Shown here piece by piece: positions 12,684 through 23,114 of a stretch of 64,000 nt of DNA. Location of the stretch: NCBI GenBank assembly GCA_030267565.1, contig BRXU01000015.1, forward strand, positions 1,549,001 to 1,613,000, given 5' to 3'. The notes under the pieces were generated by a model that had not been told where the DNA came from, searched no databases, and saw only the letters and a list, made by a program, of their open reading frames with translations. Position 1 is the first letter of the stretch. Every line of letters starts with the position of its first letter. The stretch comes from Pleodorina starrii (taxonomy: Eukaryota; Chlorophyta; Chlorophyceae; Chlamydomonadales; Volvocaceae). The translations under genes were made by a program, and so were the position numbers.

Positions 12684-15600
12684 CCTAGCTGGCTGCCTGG
12701 ATGAGTGGGTGGGCAGCTCAGCGGGTGGCTGGCTGGTAAGCGGAAACTGACGAGGTTTCGTGTTCCTGAGCTCTGTCGTCAACACGGGCCGCAGACCCGA
12801 CCCGACTGCCCCATTGACGGCCCCACTGATCCTGATTGCCTCAGGGCAACGCCCTTCGCGCCATTGAGGGCCTGGAGGAGCTGTCCCAGCTGCGGCTGCT
12901 CAATGTGTCGGGTAACGCCATCAGCCGCATCAGCGGACTCGACCGACTGCCGCGGCTGGAGGCGCTGCTGGTGCGACCCGTGGGTCGGTGGGGACGTGGG
13001 CGGAAGGGGGGCGGAAGGGGGAGGGGGGGAGGAGGGGGAGGCGAGGGGGAGGGGTGGGGTGATAAAGACGAAACCGCAGCAAAGGATTGGAGGCGGGAAA
13101 GGAGGTTGCTGTGACAGAGCGAAAGGAGGTTGCAGGAGGGGAGGTGTGCCCCGGGGGTGGGTGGCAGGGATGTGCCCACGGGCCAGCGGCTGCATGGTGG
13201 CCCGGCTGGCGGTGAGATCTCCCCTTCCCTGCCCCCTGCCCTCTGCCCACTTGTCGCCCCTCCCCCTCTCACGCCCCCGCGCTTCGCCTGCGCTTCTCAC
13301 TTGTCCCCCCTCCCCTTGCCCATGCTCCCGCCTCTGCCCCCCTCCCTCGGCCCCCCCGGCCCCCCGCCCCCCCGCCCCCCGGTCGGTACGCAGGTTTCTG
13401 ACAACCAGCTGTCCGATGGGCCCAGCATTCAGCACCTGACGGGATGTACCGCCGTGTGCGAGGTGGGCGGGGCGGGGCGGGGGTTGGGAGTCGGCGGCAG
13501 CGGCAGCGGGGGCCCTACCGATCCGATCTGATCGAATCGGATCCGATGAGTGCACTGTCACTGCCCAATGAGCCCAATCCGCCTCCACCGCCTCCACCAC
13601 TCATTGCTATCCCTCCAACTACCACCATTCGCTGTGTAACGCTTCCTCCTGACAGCGGCAGTGGCAGTCCACCTGCCGCCTCTGGGTCCTAACACTCACT
13701 CGGGCGGTGTTTCGTCGTACACCCCCCTCCACCCCACCCCGACCCCCCTCGCAGCTGGATTTGGGTCACAACCAGCTGGGGGACGCGGAGGCTGTACTGC
13801 AGGTGGGGAGGGGTGGGGTGAGCGGAGGGTGGGGCTGTGTGAGGTGATGTGAGGTGGGGTGAAGTGATTCAGGGGTTACCGGGGCGAGGGAGGCGAGCGT
13901 GAGGGGTGTGTTTGAGAGAAAGAGCGGCGTGTTTTGTCATGTTGCTTTCCCCCACTCCCCCTCCCACTCCCAAGTCCCAGCCCCACTCCCAGCCCCGCCG
14001 GGTCGCTGCCCCCCCCCCCCCCCAGGTTCTGGAGTCCATGCGCAGCCTGCAGACCCTCACACTGGCTAACAACCCACTGGCAACCACCGCAACCACCGCA
14101 ACCACCGCAACCACCGCTCAGCAGCCGCAGCAGCCTCCCGGCCCTGCCGCCTCCGCCTCTGCCTCCGCCTCTGGCCAGTCAGGCAGCTGCAGCAGTGGTG
14201 GTCCGTCGACCGCCGCGGCCGCACCCCTGATCTTTTACCGGTGAGCGAAGCTGGCACCAGCACCCCCAGCATACCCCTTAGAACCAGCAGCTGGCAGCGG
14301 CAGCTGCTGCCTGCCTCTCCTTCTCCCCCTCGTCCATTAGGCGAGTCGTGACGTCTCGCCCCCCACCCCTCGGGGGCCCCCGCCCGTTTCGCCGTTGTCC
14401 GTTGTCCGGTGCGGTGCTGAGGGGGCCAGAGCCGATGTGGGGGGCCAGCGACCCGATCTGTCCCAACCCTGCCGTCTGCCGCTGTCTCTCTCTCCCCCGG
14501 CCCCCAACCCCCACCCCGGCCCTCCCCCTCCCCCTCCCCCCTTCAGGCGCACGGTGGTGGCTCGCTGCCCGCAGCTGACGGCGCTCGATCACCGGGCGGT
14601 GTTCCCCCAGGAGCGGAGGTATACGTGTGTGTGTGTGTATTTGCGTGTGTGTGTGGTTGCGTGTGTGTGTATGCGTGTAAAGGAGAGTGGTGGTGGTTGT
14701 GGGGTTGATGAGGGCGAGGTTGGCAGGGGTCATGGTGGTGTTGTTATTGGCGGCGGTGGCGGTGGCGGTGGGGGCCCCACCAAATCCGGCGGTGAGGGGA
14801 CAGCGAGTCGGCCAGTGAGGGACCCAGGGGCGTTGCGTTGCGCTGTGCTGTGTGGAGTGAGGCCAGGCGCTTGCTGCCGTGCCGGCCTGTCCGTTGCGCC
14901 AACCCGCCAACCCATCAGCACTGCAGCAGTACTGACCACCCCCGGCAATGACCGCTGCCACTCGCCTCGCATACACACACACACACGCACACGCACATAC
15001 ACACACAGGTACGCGGAGGCTTGGTGGCAGGATCAGCAGCGGCAGATGTGTCAGGCGGCGGGACGGCCGCCGGGGGCCGGGACCGCCGCCGACGGAGACC
15101 CGCCGGACCCGGCCGGTACGGCGACGGGTACGGAGAGTACGGCAGTCGGTCCTCCCGACGGCTCCAAGCTGCCGACGGACGTCCTCTACCCGGTGAGAGG
15201 GAGGGAGGGGGGGGAGGGGGGTTAGGGCAGGCGAGGGGGGAGGGGCTCCAGGGGGGGCTTCGCCCACCGCGCACCGCCCTCGCGCCACTTTGTCCACCGC
15301 CGGGCTCGGCTCGCGCACTCCACCGCCCACTCCCACGACGTGCCGCGCATCCTCTGCACACCCGCAGACCCCCTCCTCCTCCCACACGCTACACGCCACA
15401 CGCCACATGCAGGTGTTGACTGGTCTGGATGCCCGGACGCTGGTGATGGCGGCACTGAGCTGCAGGGGCTGGGCGGGGGTGGCGGCGTTCCCGTTGGCGA
15501 GGCAGCGGCTGACCCGTGCGCAGGTGGGGGCGGGGGGAGGGGGTGGGAGGGGGCAGGGAAGGAGGGCATGGGGGGCATGGGGGGCGGCTCCTTCCCCCGT

Positions 15601-18600
15601 GTGTGTAGGTGTGTGGCGCGGACGTGAGCAAAGACGGCACCTTGTCACATTACTTCCGTTATTTAGCGCATTCCGTCGTTTGAATTGCCCGATTGCAGCC
15701 GGAATCAACGACCGCTGTCTTTCCCACCGACCTACCGACCTACCGACCCGCCGACCCACCGACCCACCGACCCGCCCTGCCACCCGCCCTGCCACCGACC
15801 CAGTCGGCGCTCTGCGACGCGGCGGCTGCCGTACCCCGCCTGGCGGCCGCCATCACCGATGTACGACGGGACGAGCTGGACGAGCTTCTGGCGTCGGGCC
15901 CGTGAGTACGGGTCGCCGTCGTCGTTTCCCCGGCACGGATACACGGCTCTCTGCCGGGCGGTTGGCTGCCTGGGGCGCATCGCAGCCAAGGGCAGTACAG
16001 GGGGGGGGGCGCACCTGCTGCAGACCGCGCAGGCTCCAGCCCGCCCCGCGCCCCTCCTGCCCTCCTGCCCTCCTGCCCTCCTGCCCTCCTGCCCTCCTGC
16101 CCTCCTGCCCTCCTGCCCTCCTGCCCTCCTGCCCTCCTGCCCTCCTGCCCTCCTGCCCTCCTGCCCTCCTGCCCTCCTGCCCTCCTGCGTCGCTCTTCTT
16201 TTGAGGCACCACACACGCACACCACACACCCTCACCCTCACCTCGCTCCCCTCTCACCACCGCCGGACGTCCACCCCACGAGGTGCCCCCGAGCTTGACA
16301 CCGCCTGGGGCCAGGTTGGGCGCATTGATTGACTGACTGGCTGGCGGGTCCGCCTCAACCTGCGTCCGCCCCCTCCGCCCCCTCGTCTGTCGCAGCCCCG
16401 CGCGGCCGCTGGTGCAGCTGTTCTTCTCACTGGCGGTTCTGTGGAGGGTCCACCGGCGGAGGCAGGCGAGGCGACAAGCGCGGAGGGCGGCGGAGGCGGA
16501 CGCAGCGGCGGGGCGGCAGCGGCGGGGGCAGGGGGGGCAGCAGCCACTCGGGGGCTTCTGTGAGCCGGGAGGCTCCGTTCAGCGTCAATGGCATGTCGGT
16601 GGTGGGGCGGGCTTGCAGTGGGGCAGGTGCGTTGCAGGTGGGGCGGATGAGGGGGGAGGTGCGTGCGGCGGGGACTCAGCGGTGACGGCGGCGGCGGCAG
16701 CAGAGCGTCAGGAGGTCCCCGCCGGGTCGTTGACGGCGCCGCTGCTGGCGACGATGGCGGCAGCGGCTGCGGAGGAGGCGGCGGCAGCGATAGCGATATC
16801 GGCCCCCTCCGCAGCATTTTCCGATCCGGCGTTCGGGTCGGGACGCGCACGTGGGCACCACTCGTCGCCCGAGTCTGGATCGGCGGGGAGGGCGCTGGAC
16901 GCATGCCCAGATCCAGCGGCGCTATCGGACTTGGATCCGGATTCTGACGAGGAATCTGACGAGGAGTCGGAGATGTCGGATCTGGATCCGGAGCCAGTGG
17001 ATCTGGACAGCCAGACGTGGCGTATGGCCAGCTGGGAGGCGGCGCTGGAGATGCTGCGGGTGGGTGGCTGGGTGGCTGGGTGGCGCAAGCCGGGAGGCTG
17101 GGAGGTGACTGCAAACCCTCGAAGAGCAGCGGCGGGGACGGAGCGACTCCGGCCAACTGCCACCTCCGTCGCAGCGATGGGGCTTCACCGGCCGGCAGCG
17201 GAACTCCCCACCATCTAACCCTCCCCCCCCGCGTTTATCTGCGCACGTAATGTGCATTGCTGTTCCTGTTCACGTTCCTATTACTGTCACCGCCACCATC
17301 CCGCTGACCCCACCGCCGCTCCCGCCCTCGCCCTCGCCGCCGCCGCCGCCCCACTGATCCGCGCCGGCTGTCTGCCGCAGTGCCGCGACTCCTTTCCGTT
17401 GCCCTCACTGCCCGAGGCGCTGCCGCTGGGCCCCCGCTCACTAGCGGCGCTGCGGTGCCGCACCGGCAGCGCTGACGACCTGGACTTCTACACGCCGCAG
17501 CTGAGGCCGCAGGACGTGGCCCGACACAACGCCAGCGCAGGAAGGTGGGCGGCCCCCGGGGGTGATGGAGATGGCCGCAGCGGTGGTGAATTGCCATGAT
17601 GTGATCTATTTTGGGAGTTCTCCTTTGGGTTTTAGGGTTTGTTTGGGTTTTTGGGCGGGGCCCCAGCGCGAAGCGCCCAGGGGGGCCCCGCCCTGTAGGA
17701 TTGCCCATGTCCGTGCGTGTGTGGGACGTGGGACGTGGGATATGGGAAGTAATTGGACAAGTGTAGACTTTCGGCCAACGGAAAGTCTGCATAAGTAAAA
17801 GATTACATTCTTTATTGCACGGTAAATTTATTATTGGAACCCAACATCGCATGAGTAAAAACCAGTTTGGCAGTCTCCATGGACCGAGGCCGAGGTCAAA
17901 CCAACACCTCTCGGCCTATAATTAATTCCAGAAGATTCATCGTTCCTCAAAGTGGATTTCTGACACGACGGCGTGAAATGAATCTTCGTTTCGGCGACCA
18001 ACTAAGTTTGCATTGCGAACATTCTTCCCGCGACCACACCACAGCAGCTCTGCTAGCCGGTCCGACCGACTTGACGCACACTTATATTACAAAGGTCGCA
18101 AGGGACAAACCACGAGGGGCAAACTGCTGGTTGTTGGACGCCAAGCCGCAAATTGCACGCACGATGCGGCGGTCTTCTGCTGCGGGCCGCCCAACATACA
18201 AGTCAAGTTGGCAACCTAGGGGACTGCTACATTCCCTGTCCTAATGTTAAAGTTGTCAAGCCTCCTCTATGGCTAATACCTCGGTAGTGAAGCCTGTGTA
18301 CTTCTGTCGGCGGCAACTGCACGTCGTCGCAACCCTCGCAAACAGTTCCGCTGTCCTTCTATTGGCAAGTCAGCATGCGTGATGTGTAAATGTCTACTGT
18401 CAAGTAACTTCAGCCAATGCGCTGGCCGGAAGAGTTGCACAGTGCCGAGACGGCGCGCGATGCTAAACATGGGTCGGATTGCTGAAGCCGCAGGCATTTC
18501 AGATATAAAGCTCTGGCTGTCTATCAGCAGGAATGTCGACACTCTCACAGTTCACGCCCTCGCCGCTCGCTTTGGAAATGCCGTATTTCGGTCGATGCGC

Positions 18601-20266
18601 ACATGCGCTCATGCACCCGGCGGGATGACACGCTTCGCGCGGCGCCGGCAGGCCTTGCTAACGACTCGGCTAGCAGGCATTTCGGGAAAAAGCTCTGGCT
18701 GTCTATCAGCAGGAATGTCGACACTCTCACACTTCACGCCCTCGCCGCCCTAGCACTCAACTCCACCCGTACGGATTTAGTGGGGCCCCGCCCTTTTTCC
18801 GGCTTCAAGGAAGCCGACACCAACCCCTTGTCGCTGGGAGTTTTAGGTTTTGTGTGTCTTTGGGGTTTTGGGTTGATTTGTTTTGGTGGTGGTGGGGGAG
18901 AGGATGGCGAGTGTCCGTGCATGCAAAGCGTGTGTGTTTGTGAACGCGTTGCGCTATGTTGCGATAATGAACACGGTCGGGTCCACTGCTGTACTGTACT
19001 GTACTGCGTTGTATTATATTGTGCCGTACTGTCCAGTACTGTGCTGGGCTGCACTGCATATCGTGTCGTAGCCAGGTGGCAGATGTGCGAACGGGGCGGA
19101 AGCGAGCCGGAAGGGACGCCGGTCGCACACACACACACGGCGCTGGTCCCTCCGCCCCTCTTCCTTCCTCGTGTCTCTATCCCTCGCCAGACCGTCCTTC
19201 TCCACCCCTTGACGTTCCTTCCCCGCCCCGGGCCTCCCCACTACCCGGCCCCCCCAGGCTGGCCGAGTGGCTGCTGGGTGTCGAGGCGCACTGCCGGGCA
19301 GCGCACGAGGTGGACTCAGCCGCCGCCTGGACCTGGCCGGGCCGTGTGACGGCTGCCCTGCAGGCGCAGCAAGCAGCCACCGCCGCCGCAGCCGCCGCAG
19401 CCGAAGAAACCACAGGCGCCGCAGGAGCCGGGGGCGCTGCTGCCGCAGCCGCCGAAGCTGCTGCTGCTGCAAGCGCAGCTGGCGTTGATGGCGGCGGCGT
19501 TGGTTTCGGAGCCGCTGCACACGCTGGCCGCACCGCGCCGGCCTCCGTGATCGGTGGTGGCGATGGTGTTATAGTTGGCGGCGGCCAAGGCGGCTCGGGA
19601 GCCGCTGCCGCGTGCGCGGGTTCCGGAGCCGTCGCCGGGCGCGACGACCCTGTCGGCTCCAGAACCAGCAGCAACAGCGGCGACACTCCAAGACAGGCGG
19701 CTGGCGCTGGCGCCGCCAGGGCGCTGGCAGCTCGTGGCGGCGGCGAGGAGGGATCCGAGGCGACGTTGGCGAACGGACCCAGCAATACTGGGGGAGGGGG
19801 AGGGGGAGGGGGGTCGCGGGCGGCTAGGTGGCCCTCCGCCGCCACGGCTGCACGGCAGATGCGCGAGTGTGTGGAGCGCAACCTGGCGGACAGGAGGGCG
19901 GCAGCAGCGGCAGCTGTGGCGGCGGCGGAGGCGCGCGCGCAGGCCGCCGCCGCCGCCGCCGCCGCGGCGGCGGCGGCGGCTGTAGCAGCAGCGGCGGTGG
20001 TGGAGCCGATGGGGCCCGTGTCAGCGGGGGCTGCGAGGTTGGTGGCGGCAACAGCGGCGGCGGCGGGGGCGGCGGCGGCGGCTGGGGCGGGGGAGCAGGG
20101 CGGTCCGGGGCGGGGCTGGGAGGCGTTGGCGGGGGAGTGGTCTTCGGGTGCTGATGAATCGGATGGGGATTGGGGGGAGGATGAAGAGGAGGACGCAGGG
20201 GAGGGGGAGGAGGTGCAGGAGGAAGGGGAGGGAGGGATTGGAGGAGCGCGGTCCGGGGGTGCTTGA
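11873..20266 (+). CDS. DNAAF1/LRRC50-like leucine-rich repeat protein with F-box, 13 exons
   Basis: Exons 11873-12000, 12313-12403, 12845-12970, 13394-13462, 13755-13802, 14026-14240, 14547-14618, 15009-15192, 15413-15523, 15804-15901, 16396-17059, 17381-17544 and 19258-20266 give 992 residues; all phases agree. Residues 1-260 follow the dynein assembly factor DNAAF1: an N-terminal LVEICKESG helix, about five SDS22-type LRRs (LHLDRNRISRIENL, LNVSGNAISRISGL, LDLGHNQLGD) and a cap with YRRTVVARCPQLTALDHRAV and YAEAW. Residues 304-345 (LPTDVLYP, then LDARTLVMAALSCRGW) match an F-box. Exon 8 contains both the YAEAW cap end and the F-box start. The rest is Ala-rich, with an Asp/Glu/Ser patch near 565-590 and an acidic tail. 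DNAAF1 works in cytoplasmic preassembly of axonemal dyneins; the F-box suggests an SCF link. Chlamydomonas ODA7 is the known DNAAF1 member; I do not claim this is it. Confidence 0.8.
12001..12312 (+). other. GC-AG intron in the DNAAF1-like gene
   Basis: The donor is AG|gcaggt. Splicing here gives AEYRDVQQLHL in frame. The GT donor four bases downstream would put exon 2 in a frame that stops quickly. Confidence 0.8.
12404..12570. repeat. G-rich minisatellite in intron 2
   Basis: Imperfect 8- to 12-base units of the type gggcgggtggga and gggcgggaggga fill the start of the intron after exon 2. The strand is almost entirely purine plus T. Confidence 0.9.
12631..12682. repeat. (CTGG)n microsatellite
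   Basis: About thirteen tandem CTGG units lie in intron 2 of the DNAAF1-like gene. A shorter related tract lies in intron 1 near 12045-12105. Confidence 0.9.
15724..15776. repeat. 8-bp tandem repeat, CCGACCYA type
   Basis: About six units of CCGACCTA or CCGACCCA/G lie in intron 9, just upstream of the acceptor of exon 10. Confidence 0.85.
16051..16188. repeat. 8-bp minisatellite GCCCTCCT, about 17 copies
   Basis: An almost perfect array of GCCCTCCT units lies in intron 10 of the DNAAF1-like gene. It produces spurious long ORFs in several frames on both strands. Confidence 0.95.
17653..17693. repeat. GC-rich palindrome, 12-bp perfect arms
   Basis: GGGCGGGGCCCC (17653-17664) is the exact reverse complement of 17682-17693. 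The arm recurs at 18782-18793. Confidence 0.9.
18492..18566. repeat. 75-bp direct repeat, copy 1 of 2
   Basis: This matches 18675-18749 (copy 2) with only a handful of differences. The two copies start 183 bases apart. Confidence 0.9.
18675..18749. repeat. 75-bp direct repeat, copy 2 of 2
   Basis: Second copy of 18492-18566, in the same orientation and inside the same 1.7 kb intron. Confidence 0.9.
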
Positions 20267-20627
20267 CGGTTTGTGCGGTGGTGGGGAGGGGAAAGGGGGA
20301 CTTTGGGTGGCTGTGGGGAGGTGGCACGGGCGGGCGGGCGGGCGGGCGGCAGTTTGTCTTTATTAATTTGCCTAAAGGGGCGAGATGGATCTCGAGCGGG
20401 CCCTACCGGGCAACCAGGGCATCGGGTGGAGCGACCGTGCACGATTAGACTTGCTGAACAAGCGATCGGGATGCGAGGCACTGGAATTCGCACCGTCGAC
20501 ATGTCTTTCTTTGCCTCGTTTCAACTCACCTGCTTACTTGAACTTCACTGTGCGAATTTCGTATTCGGTACGAAAAAACAAAGTGGCAAGTGGCCGGGTG
20601 GCGGGAGATTGCCCGCCGAGCCCGCCT

Positions 20628-20632
20628 TGTAA
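20628..20632 (+). terminator. Candidate TGTAA poly(A) signal of the DNAAF1-like gene
   Basis: TGTAA occurs 362 bases after the stop codon at 20264-20266, a normal volvocine 3' UTR length. Confidence 0.55.
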
Positions 20633-23025
20633 CGTTCATGTGATCATGTCTGTGGCAAGCGCGCCCTTACTTAGTTGAACCGCTCCCAGCGTGAATTTTT
20701 TTATAAAATTCTGCAAGACGACCTCCCAGGTCCTGAGCATTGCACCACGAGCAAGGCCCGCGCGTCGCTGTCGTCGGTTGGCTGCTTTTGGCGGTCTTGC
20801 GAAAGTCTCACAGGCATGTCGTGATGTCGAGCTTGTCGAAAAACGCGCCTCCATTGCCTGACTGATCCTGTATCCAAGCTCGATTTCTAATCTTCTTTGC
20901 TTACGATCAACGTGCATTCGTAGCCCTGACAACGCTCTTCTTGTTTAAATCATCGCAATGCACGAGGTTCAAAGGCGCGAATGTAAAATTGAAACGTTCG
21001 CGGGCTCCGGACAGTTCCAAAAATGGAAGCCGGCCAAAACCATCGGTGGTTGCACCGGCAGCCACGTTGTTACGGTTCGCGGCGAGCCTTCAAGGACCTT
21101 CACCTTCTCAACCCAACTGAACCCCAATTGAGAAGGAACCTACAGGGCATTCTCTTCGACCAACCCCGGACAGCGATGCACCGCCTGGTTACCGCCGAAC
21201 ACGTGTTGCACCGCTCCTTACACAACAGTGACATTGGCGCCTGACCGCACCAGCAGCGGCTGGCGACGTGGCGAGTGGGGGGCTGCCGACTCACCGCAAA
21301 GCGAGCCCCGAGGGGTGCGCGCGCTGGCGAGGAGGGAACGAGGGATGGAACCCCCTTCCGCCAAAGCCGCGAGCTTGCCCGTTGCCCCCCGCACCGCCGC
21401 CGGAATGCACGGGCGGAAGGAAGCTCGGTGCCTGCTTGGTGCACCGGCCAAGGGCGCTCGAAGCAGTGTTGTTATGAGAGTGAGAAAAATGCGGCGCCAA
21501 ACGCCGATGCCGGAATCGCGAGGTCAAATGCCAGCAGCCGGCTCAATGCCGCCGAAAGGCAAAAAACTCCATCATCATCGTCATCGTCGTCATCGTCGTT
21601 GGTCGCTCCATAAGCATGCGGCTGCGGCAACGTCATCGCCGTCCTGACTCGCCCATAAGTATTCCACACCTCCTCAGCATTGCCGCAGCGCGCCTGCCCA
21701 TGTGCTCGCCCACCTCCCCACATGCACGACAAAGAAGATCTCAAGATCAAGGCAGATGCTCCAAGTCGTACGGTTGCAAGCGGCTGCGGCCCAGCAAGCC
21801 GCAGGTCGGGAGCCCCCGAGCTGACTCCAAAAGAGAGAGACCCTGTCTCAGGTCGCAAGCGTGTTACGCAGCGCCCGGCTGTGACCGGGCCAACGATGCA
21901 CAGGCGGTGCCCTGACGCCCACACACGCAAACGCTTAACACACGCAGAACACACGCAGCCACGCGCAAGAATGGTAACCGCGAAGCCCCCCCCGCCATCG
22001 TGAGCAGACCCACCAAACCTGCCAAGACAGGGCGGGGCCTCGGGCCTTATTTGTATGCACACAGACCCGGACATTTCTCCGGTGGTCAGCCGATCCGTAC
22101 AGATATGGATCGTGCGGCGGATGGCCGGTTCGTCCAACCGTCGCGCCGTGTGGGCAAACGCAAGCCCACCTCCCCAACAGCAAACCGAGCCAGAAACGGG
22201 AAAAAAGAGGAGATATCCGAGAGAGAGAGAAAAACACCCTCGCCACGACGCCCCAGCCAGCCAGCCAGCCAGCCAGCCACGAGCGCCCACTTCCAAATGT
22301 CGACGCATCATGTCGAGCGAATGGGGACTGGGACATGACTCAATTAGCGGCCAATCCACCGTTTGAGACACAGGCTTCTCTCCAGCCAACGCCCGCACGG
22401 CCGCGCAACCCAACCCCACAACGCGCTCTTTCAACGCGCTGCATGTACGACGAAACACATCACCCCTGCGTGCGCTGTACACTCTCCTGCCGTATAATTT
22501 TCAGCATTCCGTACAGCCTGCAGCATCCTCCTGCGGCAACAGCCGGCGCAGCAGCAGCCGGCGCACAGTGCACTGCAGCCATGCCGCCATGCCGCATCGC
22601 AGCAGCAGCCAAAATCCAATGAGTCAGGTAAAATTCCGTGCAGCAGCGCCCGCTTGCGGGGGGCGCGAAGGGGTTTGCTCGCTTGCTGATAAAATGGGGT
22701 TTTAGGGTTTAAGGACTTCGTGTGCGTGCGCGCAGCCTAAGGGCCTGTCGCAACCCGCGGGCGCGCAGCCTGCCCTCGAAATCCTCGGCCATCTTCCCCA
22801 TTTAGCAAGGCGCGCAACCCTCCAACGCCCTCGCCGCAATACACGATCCTCATTTGCACATCTTCGCGTGAGTCAAAAGTAATTGTTCACGCACGCACGC
22901 ACGCACGCACCCACACAAAACCTGGCACTCATCATCTGATGCCTCCCGTCAAACCCAACAAACACGTCCACATCCTTCTGCCTCCATGCCCATCACTTCA
23001 TCACAAATATCCTCCTCCTGTTTCC

Positions 23026-23109
23026 AGTTCGTATCCCCGAATGGTTCCCAGTTCGAATCCCCGAATGGTTCCCAGTACGAATCCCCGAATGGTTCCCAGT
23101 TCGAATCAT
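23026..23109. repeat. 24-bp tandem repeat, 3.5 copies
   Basis: Units begin at 23026, 23050, 23074 and 23098 (partial), with a core of TTCGAATCCCCGAATGGTTC. The array ends within 6 bases of the stop codon of the glycoprotein gene, so it is the start of that gene's 3' UTR. Confidence 0.95.
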
Positions 23110-23114
23110 CGGGC

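Larger units (their letters stand above)
17545..19257 (+). other. Unusually long 1.7 kb intron with insertion-like structure
   Basis: The other introns of this gene are 220-500 bases. This one carries a perfect 12-base inverted repeat (GGGCGGGGCCCC at 17653, complement at 17682) around a smaller GCGC-GAA-GCGC stem. The right arm appears again at 18782-18793. A 75-base direct duplication (18492-18566 and 18675-18749) lies inside. Donor and acceptor phases still fit (AG|G gives Arg), so the coding sequence bridges it. I see no coding sequence inside. Confidence 0.65.
20267..23114. other. Convergent intergenic region after the DNAAF1-like and glycoprotein genes
   Basis: This is the 2.8 kb between two convergent genes. 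It should hold the 3' UTR of the DNAAF1-like gene (to about 20650) and that of the glycoprotein gene on the right. No ORF shows a recognisable domain. A run of CAT/CGT triplets lies near 21570-21600, an (AGCC)n microsatellite at 22253-22279, and GCAC tetramers near 22890-22910. No TGTAA was found on the minus strand for the glycoprotein gene. Confidence 0.5.

Noticed and set aside
14278..15795. 505-codon minus-strand ORF
   Set aside because: It runs antisense across five exons and the introns between them of the DNAAF1-like gene, and consists of repeat-derived Thr/His/Arg runs.
19177..20502. 441-codon minus-strand ORF
   Set aside because: Antisense of the Ala-rich last exon of the DNAAF1-like gene; no motif and no splice context.
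17630..22707. TTTTAGGG telomere-type words at 17630 and 22700
   Set aside because: Single units only, not arrays; expected in T/G-rich non-coding sequence.
23026..23109. TTCGAATC words resembling a tRNA T-loop
   Set aside because: They belong to a 24-bp tandem repeat with no flanking T-stem pairing or acceptor stem.
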